Position numbers and translations under genes: made by a program. This document shows, one piece after another, positions 1-6,992 of a DNA stretch of 20,797 nt. Numbering within the stretch: position 1 is the stretch's first letter; every line of letters starts with the position of its first letter. The stretch comes from a virus. The DNA is taken from positions 1 through 20,797 of the IMG/VR virus record IMGVR_UViG_3300042939_000055. The stretch is one strand, 5' to 3'. The notes beneath the pieces were generated by a model. The model made no database searches. It saw only the letters and a program-made list of their open reading frames with translations, and was not told the origin of the DNA.

Positions 1-2778
1 GGTGCGCCGATTAAGTTCCGACATTCCGCTAATTAGACTATCGAGGTTTGCAAGTTCGGCGGCTTGTGCTGGCTCCGTTATCGTTTCCGATACTGCGGGT
101 TGGTAAACATACAGATCGCCTTGCTTGACATAGCCTTCTGGCAATGAAGAGTATTTTAGTTTATCAAAGACATCTGCATTTACTGGTTTATTTTCAGATA
201 ACGCTTTGTATAAAACACCTTGCTGAACTGATTCTCCACCATACGATTCAAGGTTTTGCGTAGCAGTTTTTATTTCACTTTCAATTTTTCTTCTGCGCTC
301 GCTTTGATTTAATTGAGCCTTTACACTTTTAGGAAACTCTTCTTTCTTTATTTTATCTAATTTGGATTCTGCATCTATTAAATTTTTTTGAGCCTTATTA
401 AATGTAGATTTATATTCTTCAAAACTCATCTGCTCTGGCTTCGTCACATCGCGCTGGACTGGCTCCGTTATCGTTTCCGATACTGCGGGGGCGGTCGCTT
501 GCACGGCCTCGGCAGCTGGTGCAGCTGCTCCAACTGGTTGTTCAGTTACCCCCGCTTTGAAAACATATTTACCACCTTCTTTAACATAACCTTTTGGTGG
601 TTTAGTTTTTGAAACCTTTGCACTCATTGCTGGAGCATTTGGATCACGCAATGTTACTGGCTCAATCCTTACTCCTCCAACTGGGTCTTTGATGTCGCCA
701 TCTCTGCCTCTACCTTTTTTTGGTTTCCAAGAATATGCAAACCCAGAATCAGATACATACAATTCCGCACTTCCAGTTGGCGTTTCAATTATGTCTCCTT
801 CTCGGAACCCTTGTTTTTCTAAATGATTTGTGAGTGATTCGTTTGTTATCTTTGAAGCCTTGAATACCCTTACATCCGTCGGGTCGCGTTGCGCATATCC
901 CAAGTCGGCGGCTTCTTCTATTGTTATTTCTTCTGGTGCAGCTTGCTCGGTGACTGGTGCGGGAGATACTACTGGATCACCTAAATGCGGGTATCTTCCA
1001 CCAGATAGTTCAAAAGGAGAAAGACCTTCTTGCGGGGATTGTGAAGCAATTGGAACTTCTGCGATCTTTTCGTTAAATCGAAAACGGATTACTTCTGGAG
1101 TAATTTCAACCGAAGCATTCTTTCCTTCTTCATATTCATTCCGAATCTCTTTTATTTTTTCTGCGTTTTCGGGAGAAACAAAAGCAATCTGGTCAGAGTA
1201 ACTTGTTGTTCCAGAGTATTTGTCTCGGCGTATCTTCCCATCTGGTAAAATATAATAAGTGCTGCCACGACTTGTTTTGAATGTTGTCGTTGCTACAGTT
1301 GGTTCTAACGCCTTTCGTTCTTTAGCTGTTCCGATTTTCGGATTACGAGATAGCTCTGTGTATCTATCAATAGCAGCAGCTTCTGGCGCGGCCTCTGCGA
1401 TGGGTGGCGCAACCTCTGCTGGTGGCGTGACTACTTGTTCTACTGGCGCTTTAGGCCTCACAACTGGAATAGGCGTGACTCCCGGTATCACTTCTTTCCC
1501 TACCATAGACACAGGAGGTTCTTCGGTAACTATTGGCTTGGCAGGTGCGGCCTCCGTAGGTTGAACTGTCAAGGATTCCTTGACAGTTGGCTCTGCGGGC
1601 GCGGCTTCTGGAGTGGTAATCGCTTTCGCCAATTCAAGCTGTTGCTTCTCTGCTTCTGCTACTGGATCAGCGGATTCAACGATACTATCTACTTGGCCTT
1701 GTGCTGCCGCGAGGATGGCTTCTTTCTCTTTGAGTTCCAACTTCAGCTTCTGCGCTATTGGATCAGTTGATTCGATAGCTTGTAAGACTTGCTTGGTATC
1801 CGCGATTTCTTGTTCTAACTTTTGCTTATTAGCCAGCACTGCTTTACCCTGTGGATTATCGTTACCGATAACAAGGTTTTCAGCTTCTTTGTTTGCACTC
1901 TCAGTAATCTTAGCTTCTTCAATTTGCTCTGGTGTAAATGGTGCAGCGATAGTAGTAGCCGCCGCGCCTGCCGCACCACCAATCAACGCTTCACCGATAG
2001 CCTGTTTAGGATTAACCTGTATTCCTTTTTCAGTTTCTATAGTGCCACCAATTTGTTCAGCAAAAGATTGCAAGCCCTCTGGAACACTTTGCCCAAGGAA
2101 TGAAGATGCAAGGCGTTTAAAGAATGGGCCAACAGCTTCCTTGCCGCCCGGAAGAAATCTTGTAGCAAAAGAATCTAATGCGCCAGATACAACGGCGGTT
2201 GATATAGCATAAGCCATATCCTCGTCAGTTGGTTCTGTGTAACCATTATTCTTGGCTCGTTCCAAGGCAACTGGGCCTACAACTTGCGCTGCCGCAATTG
2301 CTGCTGGGCCTACGAATTCTCCAGCCGCGCCACCTATTGTGCCTCCTGTTGGGCCAAGCAAACCTCCAACTCCTCTACCAATAAATTTTCCAACAATTCG
2401 TGATCCAATGCTATAAAGAATCTGACCAGTCTGTTCAGCAACCGCTCTTGGAGCATACTGAGGCGCAAACCCTGCAATCTGGAACTCACCTTCTTGTGGC
2501 TCCATGAATCTTTGACCAGCAGAAACATAACCTTCTGGTTCTTGAATCGCACCCTTCAATGCTGTAGCTACTGCGGGGAACCCAGCAACTTGTGCCGTCT
2601 CTCCCATAGCTTCAAGCGGTTGACCAAACGATTGCTTGAGTGCCGCTGGTATTTGCAAGATTTCTTGACCAATAGAAGTGCCTACTGGTTTTTCTATTCC
2701 AAGGTAAGCGTCGGGGTCGAATGGCGTTTCTTTAACGCCACCCCCTTCAGCAAGATAAGCGTCTGGATCAAAGGCCAT
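1..2778 (-). CDS. Large ejection-type (internal virion) protein, 3' end beyond window
   Basis: The frame is open from an ATG at 2778 to the left edge with no stop, giving 926 visible residues. The start lies four bases after the stop of the upstream gene. The protein opens with two copies of FDPDAYL (about residues 3-9 and 20-26), which I remember from very large phage virion proteins. Then come a Gly/Ala-rich hydrophobic stretch (about 120-160), a second Gly/Ala stretch near 270-285, a coiled-coil-like Glu/Lys/Gln segment (about 310-365) and a long Pro/Ala/Glu-rich linker (about 375-465). Near the visible end a GYVK-G-YV motif followed by PAVSETITEP occurs twice, 130 residues apart. No catalytic motif is recognised. 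Last place after two Ala/Gln-rich genes and an adaptor gene suggests a protein ejected with the DNA. An enzymatic domain may lie beyond the edge. Confidence 0.75.
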   Translation of the reverse strand, partial: MAFDPDAYLAEGGGVKETPFDPDAYLGIEKPVGTSIGQEILQIPAALKQSFGQPLEAMGETAQVAGFPAVATALKGAIQEPEGYVSAGQRFMEPQEGEFQIAGFAPQYAPRAVAEQTGQILYSIGSRIVGKFIGRGVGGLLGPTGGTIGGAAGEFVGPAAIAAAQVVGPVALERAKNNGYTEPTDEDMAYAISTAVVSGALDSFATRFLPGGKEAVGPFFKRLASSFLGQSVPEGLQSFAEQIGGTIETEKGIQVNPKQAIGEALIGGAAGAAATTIAAPFTPEQIEEAKITESANKEAENLVIGNDNPQGKAVLANKQKLEQEIADTKQVLQAIESTDPIAQKLKLELKEKEAILAAAQGQVDSIVESADPVAEAEKQQLELAKAITTPEAAPAEPTVKESLTVQPTEAAPAKPIVTEEPPVSMVGKEVIPGVTPIPVVRPKAPVEQVVTPPAEVAPPIAEAAPEAAAIDRYTELSRNPKIGTAKERKALEPTVATTTFKTSRGSTYYILPDGKIRRDKYSGTTSYSDQIAFVSPENAEKIKEIRNEYEEGKNASVEITPEVIRFRFNEKIAEVPIASQSPQEGLSPFELSGGRYPHLGDPVVSPAPVTEQAAPEEITIEEAADLGYAQRDPTDVRVFKASKITNESLTNHLEKQGFREGDIIETPTGSAELYVSDSGFAYSWKPKKGRGRDGDIKDPVGGVRIEPVTLRDPNAPAMSAKVSKTKPPKGYVKEGGKYVFKAGVTEQPVGAAAPAAEAVQATAPAVSETITEPVQRDVTKPEQMSFEEYKSTFNKAQKNLIDAESKLDKIKKEEFPKSVKAQLNQSERRRKIESEIKTATQNLESYGGESVQQGVLYKALSENKPVNADVFDKLKYSSLPEGYVKQGDLYVYQPAVSETITEPAQAAELANLDSLISGMSELNRRT
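69..99 (-). repeat. 31-bp direct repeat, copy B
   Basis: This stretch is identical over 31 bp to 459-489, exactly 390 bp away. On the minus strand it encodes PAVSETITEP inside the giant protein. It contains one copy of the TATCG-N4-CGATA dyad. Confidence 0.9.
78..93. repeat. TATCG-N4-CGATA dyad, copy 1 (in coding sequence)
   Basis: The plus strand reads TTATCGTTTCCGATAC. It lies inside the giant protein gene and within the 31-bp repeat. The dyad core is intact and the outermost pair is broken. Confidence 0.6.
459..489 (-). repeat. 31-bp direct repeat, copy A
   Basis: Identical to 69-99 and in the same reading frame. The surrounding protein repeat (GYVK-G-YV and then PAVSETITEP) is diverged outside the 31 bp, so the exact DNA identity is local. 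It could reflect recent duplication or gene conversion, or selection on the DNA itself. Confidence 0.9.
468..483. repeat. TATCG-N4-CGATA dyad, copy 2 (in coding sequence)
   Basis: The sequence is the same as copy 1 (TTATCGTTTCCGATAC), inside the other 31-bp repeat. It may be a by-product of the protein repeat and not an independent site. Confidence 0.55.
1564..1588. repeat. 25-bp perfect inverted repeat in coding sequence
   Basis: The arms are AACTGTCAAGGA (1564-1575) and TCCTTGACAGTT (1577-1588) around one central T. All 12 bases of each arm match. It lies in the Pro/Ala/Glu-rich linker of the giant protein and encodes TVKESLTV. In mRNA it would form an 11-bp stem with a three-base loop. 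No T tract follows on the minus strand, so it is not a standard terminator. Confidence 0.85.
1856..1871. repeat. TATCG-N4-CGATA dyad, copy 3 (in coding sequence)
   Basis: The plus strand reads TTATCGTTACCGATAA, a full six-base-arm copy identical to the one at 6302-6317. It encodes VIGND in the giant protein, just before the coiled-coil segment. Confidence 0.65.
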
Positions 2779-2782
2779 GTAA

Positions 2783-4117
2783 TTAAATTCCTAATCTTTG
2801 TTTGATTTGCTTTGCGCGAGGATCATTTGAATTCGCGTTAGCCCAGTCTAATGCTTGTTGATCCATTGGCGAGAGTTTTTTTACTTCTGTTTTCTGAAGA
2901 TTTTTTGATGCAGACAAATTCAATCCCGTAGAGTCAGCGATAGCTGGAACAGTCTGAATTGTTTGGATCATCTCATATTGTGCTTCAGTAATTGGAATTG
3001 GAGTTGCGCCTTCCCGTGGGATAACAACAAATGGGAATTTGGATTTTGGCCCGTATTCTTTTTCTGGAACAGGAGCAAGCGTAGCATTTAGAATGCCGCC
3101 ATTTTGCTGAAAGATTTCTTTGAACGTAGGAAGATCAGCAGCAGGTCGTTCTTTAGATAGCTTGGATGAAGAATCTCTAAGCTTAGAAATAAACTTTTGG
3201 TTATCTGCATATTGTTGCTCTCCAACTTTTACAAATTCTTGTGCAAATGTTTTGCGAACAGTTGGATCATCATTCGTTCCACTCGCAGTCATCTTGATGC
3301 GAACTTGCTCATTTACTTTAGGAACACCGATGCTCCCAATATCAATTCCATATTCGCCAAGATCAATCTTTGCTTCTTCGTATTTAGAAGCACCCGGATC
3401 AAATGCTACAGATTGATTTGCTGCTTGAACTTTTTGTTGTGCAGGCAATGCGTTAAATCCAGCAACATTTGCAACTGACGCTTGCTTGTATGTAGGTAAT
3501 TTAGCGAATGCTTGTTGTGCTGCTGCCGCTTCTTTTGTCGGGCCAGCCATATCTGGTTGTTGCATTTTAAATGGTTTGCCTTCTGCACCAAGTTGCGCTG
3601 CTCGTTCTTCTGGGGTTAATACTGGTTCCATTACTGGCAACCCAGACATCTCATCTACAGGTTGAGTAAAGTCAGGTTCGCCCATTATTGCTTGCTCTGC
3701 CGCTTGCGCTCCAGATATTTGAGATTCACCCCCACCGCCACCATACCTCGCGTTATACATATTTTCACGAACGCGAAGTTGTTCTTTTTTATAGAAATCA
3801 TTTGTTGCAAGTTCTATTCCCTTTTCAAATGCAGGTATAGCTTGCCTCAAATTTGGATTATTCATTACAGATGGATCAGTCAAGAATGGCATCAGCTTCG
3901 CATACGCCTCACCAGTCTTCCCTGATCCAGCAAGGCTCATCGACTCCTGCATACTCTGCTGCAAGAAGGGTAGCATAGCTTGTGCTTGCTTCTGCTGTTC
4001 TTGCTGCGCTAAAGCTTGTCCTACATTCTGACCAAGTTTAGCCAAAGAATCTCCAACCCATGCGGTAGATTCCGATGCGCGGTTGGTTCCTGTCATTATG
4101 AGTTCTGCGATAGACAT
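2783..4117 (-). CDS. Putative internal virion / DNA ejection protein, 444 aa
   Basis: The protein is rich in Ala, Gln and Lys. Residues 30-60 are helical and Gln-rich, and a Gly run lies near 126-130. The C-terminus (SPMDQQALDWANANSNDPRA, then KQIKQRLGI) resembles the short end helix common in phage structural proteins that warns of residues DPRAK-I-RLG. No enzyme motif is seen. The ATG follows the previous stop directly (TAATATG) and has no Shine-Dalgarno sequence. The position between a Gly/Ala/Gln-rich protein and the giant protein is that of podovirus ejection proteins. The functional call rests on position and composition, not on a recognised domain. Confidence 0.7.
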   Translation of the reverse strand: MSIAELIMTGTNRASESTAWVGDSLAKLGQNVGQALAQQEQQKQAQAMLPFLQQSMQESMSLAGSGKTGEAYAKLMPFLTDPSVMNNPNLRQAIPAFEKGIELATNDFYKKEQLRVRENMYNARYGGGGGESQISGAQAAEQAIMGEPDFTQPVDEMSGLPVMEPVLTPEERAAQLGAEGKPFKMQQPDMAGPTKEAAAAQQAFAKLPTYKQASVANVAGFNALPAQQKVQAANQSVAFDPGASKYEEAKIDLGEYGIDIGSIGVPKVNEQVRIKMTASGTNDDPTVRKTFAQEFVKVGEQQYADNQKFISKLRDSSSKLSKERPAADLPTFKEIFQQNGGILNATLAPVPEKEYGPKSKFPFVVIPREGATPIPITEAQYEMIQTIQTVPAIADSTGLNLSASKNLQKTEVKKLSPMDQQALDWANANSNDPRAKQIKQRLGI

Positions 4118-4118
4118 A

Positions 4119-5339
4119 TTAGTAAATCATACTTCCTATATTTCGATATGGGTTATATGCCGCTGAAGTTTGTTGCGCTTGTTGAGGACTTCCATATCCA
4201 CCCATAGCGGCGTATTGATTATAGCTAGGACCTTGTTGAGCCGCAGACGCATAACTTAAACCCATGCCAGCCCCAACACCAGCCTTACCAATATCAGAAA
4301 ATCCTTGGCCGATTGCTTGCTGTGCAGCGTAATTTGCGGCGGCATTCTCTCTGTTCACATTATAGATATTCTGCGCCTGCCCAGTCAATGCGCCAAAGTT
4401 TCCTTGGTTGATCTGAGAGATAAGACCTTGTTGTTCCATAGCATTTTGTATGCCATATTGTTTTACTTGGATGTCTTGCCCTCTTCCTTGCAACCCTATC
4501 CCCATCATTTGCGGGACGTTTTGAGTGAATGCACTAGCTAATTGCTGCCAGCTTTGGGCTGTATTTTGAAGTCCTCGGAAACCTTCAGAAAGTCCAATGC
4601 TACTTGTTGCCAGCCCCCGCTGCTGTTCGTTGACTCCGGGCGCTAATTGCATTCCAGCAAGAATCCTTGCTTCAGATGATAGTCTTAGTTGGTCAGCAAG
4701 TCCAGCCTGCGCTGTTTGGAATCCACCAACCCTGCCTGCTGTTACTGGATTAAACCCTGCACCTGACCTTTCTGCAATCGTTCGGTTGATTTGCTCTTGC
4801 TGCACTGGAGTAAGCTCGCCTCTCAACATACTGCCAACTACTCCCCGTTGCTGGTCAATCAATGCTTGGTTAGCTTGTAGCCCTTGGTATTGCTGGTTAA
4901 GGTTATTCTCCCACTGATTAAGTGACTGCATCGCTTGCGCTCTGGCCTGCGAAGACCCCGGAACAATTCTATCAAGTTGCTGTAAGGTATTAGCGGTTAT
5001 CTGATTTGCAGCATTTATGGATTCAAGCGTTGCATTCTGAAGATTAAATTCTGGAACGTTAAGATTGGGATTTATCTTTTCGATAGCAGACTTAACTTGA
5101 TTTTGTTGCTGAATGTATTGACTTGTTGCTTTTTTAAGCTGCTTTTGATAAGTCTTGCCCGCCTTACCTTGAGCTTTAGATGCACGATTTGCTGCCGAAA
5201 CATTAAACAAACTTGATCCTATAGAACCCAAGATTCCCGCGCCTCCAGCGGCCATTGCTGAACCAATCACAGGCAACGCATAAAACATCCTAGAGTGCTT
5301 ATCTCTAATTTTATTTTCTGGAAGTGTTAAAAAGCTCAT
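4119..5339 (-). CDS. Putative internal virion / ejection protein, 406 aa, Gly/Ala/Gln-rich
   Basis: Residues 20-48 form a Gly/Ala-rich hydrophobic stretch (LPVIGSAMAAGGAGILGSIG), which could insert into a membrane. A long helical Gln/Ala/Asn-rich body follows, and the C-terminus is a low-complexity Gly/Tyr/Gln tail. Podovirus ejection proteins of the T7 gp14 or P22 gp7 kind have this general make-up. The family link is inferred from composition and gene order only. The start overlaps the stop of the adaptor gene by ATGA (5336-5339), so translation is probably coupled. Confidence 0.7.
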   Translation of the reverse strand: MSFLTLPENKIRDKHSRMFYALPVIGSAMAAGGAGILGSIGSSLFNVSAANRASKAQGKAGKTYQKQLKKATSQYIQQQNQVKSAIEKINPNLNVPEFNLQNATLESINAANQITANTLQQLDRIVPGSSQARAQAMQSLNQWENNLNQQYQGLQANQALIDQQRGVVGSMLRGELTPVQQEQINRTIAERSGAGFNPVTAGRVGGFQTAQAGLADQLRLSSEARILAGMQLAPGVNEQQRGLATSSIGLSEGFRGLQNTAQSWQQLASAFTQNVPQMMGIGLQGRGQDIQVKQYGIQNAMEQQGLISQINQGNFGALTGQAQNIYNVNRENAAANYAAQQAIGQGFSDIGKAGVGAGMGLSYASAAQQGPSYNQYAAMGGYGSPQQAQQTSAAYNPYRNIGSMIY

Positions 5340-6298
5340 CGGTATAGGAAGTAATCGTTGGGTGATGGTGAAAGTAAATCAGAACCGATTAGGTTTTCTG
5401 GTCGGCTATAGTTTGAGAATCGAATTGGCGCGGCGGTTGGGATTTCCAAGTTCTCCATCTCCTTCTCTTGCTCTTGCACGGCCAAGGCCAAGTTAGACAT
5501 GAACTCTTGAGCCTTACGATTCTCCCGCGAGTTTAATGCAAGAACCGCATAGATCATTGCATCAGGAATAAACTCGCAGAGTTCCTTTGGTTCAGTTAGG
5601 TCAAAGTATTTCTTGGATGCGTAAAGTGTAATGCACTCGCAAGTCTTCGGAGCTTTGAACCTACGGAATGTAGGATTGCTATCATTGGGTTGATAGATTG
5701 CTATCAGCGTTCTTGCCTGCAACTCCATGTCGTAAGCATAAACGCGAATCCTACCTTTAGTTACTGGCTTGGATACTGCACGAACTCCCTTGATTAACAG
5801 GTCAGTCTTGGAGAGATTAGGACTCTGCGCGGCGAATAGATTGACCTTATGGTAAGTGTCGTATTGATCCTGCACTTCAAACATCAACTCTGTGCCTGCA
5901 TCTTCTATGTCTTCCGCAATGATTCCCAACTGGTATGGGTGTGTTGTGTAATCACGGAACAATACATGGAGTCCGCCGACTTCAACTATCCCCCTATGGC
6001 ATGAATTTTCTGCCCGAAGCGCAAAGGCGTTGGTCGCATTGAACCACTCGTCAGCAAGAGACGCAGAATCATCCCCGATCCAAGCAAGTTTAATTTGCTC
6101 GTATCGGTTAGGCAGCGTGAAGCAGTTGTTCACGCAGCAGATTTGGACATACTCTTCTTGAGAAGTCCAAGCTCGTTTATTCCATAGTAGTCGTCTTGCT
6201 TGGTTTACTGCTTTGACTCCGCGCTCGTATGAACAAGTTCCTGAGTCGCCGACAAACCCCTTCACAAGCTCTACCATCTCTTCGAGGGTATCGCCCAT
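5336..6298 (-). CDS. Putative head-tail adaptor / tail tubular A-like protein, 320 aa
   Basis: The N-terminal part has helices with a conserved-looking pattern (VKAVNQARRLLWNKRAW), then a strand and the turn FTLPNRYEQI. Podovirus adaptor and tail tubular A-type proteins show this kind of pattern: an early helix, a Trp, then LP-Y. The C-terminal part (about 250-290) is helical and ends in an unstructured tail. It has eight cysteines, including CC and CEC. The ATG is preceded by a dyad (6302-6317) three bases upstream in place of a Shine-Dalgarno sequence. It opens the adaptor-plus-ejection-protein block. A different structural role remains possible. Confidence 0.6.
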   Translation of the reverse strand: MGDTLEEMVELVKGFVGDSGTCSYERGVKAVNQARRLLWNKRAWTSQEEYVQICCVNNCFTLPNRYEQIKLAWIGDDSASLADEWFNATNAFALRAENSCHRGIVEVGGLHVLFRDYTTHPYQLGIIAEDIEDAGTELMFEVQDQYDTYHKVNLFAAQSPNLSKTDLLIKGVRAVSKPVTKGRIRVYAYDMELQARTLIAIYQPNDSNPTFRRFKAPKTCECITLYASKKYFDLTEPKELCEFIPDAMIYAVLALNSRENRKAQEFMSNLALAVQEQEKEMENLEIPTAAPIRFSNYSRPENLIGSDLLSPSPNDYFLYR

Positions 6299-6301
6299 AG
6301 A

Positions 6302-6317
6302 TTATCGTTACCGATAA
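6302..6317. promoter_or_regulatory. TATCG-N4-CGATA dyad, copy 4, before adaptor gene
   Basis: The plus strand reads TTATCGTTACCGATAA. On the minus strand the dyad begins directly after the TAA of the 52-aa gene and ends three bases before the ATG at 6298. It therefore fills almost the whole gap. If transcribed, it would form a six-pair stem with a GUAA loop over the initiation site. Confidence 0.7.
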
Positions 6318-6476
6318 TTACTTCTGGTAGCCTTGCTTTGGAGTGCCAGCAGTCGTATAGACGCTGGGCTTTTTCGAGCCAAGGTTCGGTTTGTTCCCCA
6401 TGGTTTCACGGATCATGCCGCGAGTTGGTGAGCCGCCGCTGACGAGTTTAGGATCTGTTCCTTTTAGTGGTGTCAT
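6318..6476 (-). CDS. Small protein, 52 aa, unknown function
   Basis: The frame runs ATG (6476) to TAA (6318) and encodes a basic, Gly/Pro/Lys-rich peptide: it starts MTPLKGTDPKLVSGG, has MIRETMGNKPNLGSKK in the middle and ends PKQGYQK. It fills the gap between the small beta protein and the adaptor gene, on the same strand, with 19 bases upstream and the dyad directly downstream. No domain or membrane segment is seen. Its size, charge and fit in the operon suggest a real virion or assembly protein. Confidence 0.65.
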   Translation of the reverse strand: MTPLKGTDPKLVSGGSPTRGMIRETMGNKPNLGSKKPSVYTTAGTPKQGYQK

Positions 6477-6495
6477 ATTTTTGTTTGGTTGGTTG

Positions 6496-6864
6496 TTATG
6501 CTGAATGGATTGCTACCCATTCTACGTTTGTTATTGTGGCTACGTTTTGGTCAATGAAGACTGTGAAGCCAGAAATAGTTTGTGATCCAGTTTGGATTGC
6601 AAAAATTGGTGCTGAAGCTGCGCCACCCGCATTGGCTTGAGGCGTAAATGCTACAGTGTAATTGTCGCTTGGCATTGCAGTTGCGAAAGTAATAGTTACA
6701 GTTTGATCTCCAACAACAAGACCAGAAATAACGCCTTGCCTTACTTGTGTAGTAGCAAGAACATCAATTTGATTCTGCAAGTTCAACAGATAATCATTGA
6801 TTGTTTGGATCTGCTGCGGGGTGACATCTGCCAATCCGGGGATATTTACAGTTCCACTCGCCAA
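6496..6864 (-). CDS. Small beta-rich tail-associated protein, start uncertain
   Basis: The only usual start codon in the frame is TTG at 6864, giving 122 aa with a helical linker (TPQQIQTINDYLLNLQNQID) and then a beta-rich domain with NYTV and GFTVF strands, as in small fibre or tail-associated proteins. The frame stays open upstream to 7003-7005, after a TAA at 7006-7008. The upstream codons read as convincing protein (SSPALIFPSVPDDFCPTG, NWTQIFQQFTDTV) and join smoothly to the TTG. The true N-terminus is therefore probably near 6990, with a non-standard start such as ATC. A base error near 6960-6995 is the alternative. Confidence 0.65.
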   Translation of the reverse strand: MASGTVNIPGLADVTPQQIQTINDYLLNLQNQIDVLATTQVRQGVISGLVVGDQTVTITFATAMPSDNYTVAFTPQANAGGAASAPIFAIQTGSQTISGFTVFIDQNVATITNVEWVAIHSA

Positions 6865-6992
6865 AACAGTGTCAGTAAATTGCTGAAATATCTGAGTCCA
6901 GTTTCCAGTTGGGCAAAAGTCGTCTGGAACAGATGGAAAAATAAGTGCGGGTGATGAATCTTGATTGTCCGTAAGCCTGTAATGGTTGATTG

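Noticed and set aside
1259-2212. Plus-strand Ala/Ser-rich frames opposite the giant protein gene
   Set aside because: Low-complexity mirrors of the Pro/Ala/Glu-rich linker. The minus frame is continuous over 926 codons.
5031-5045. TTATCTTTTCGATAG-type sequence in the 406-aa gene region near 5072-5086
   Set aside because: The spacing is one base short and the left arm lacks the G, so it falls outside the dyad family.
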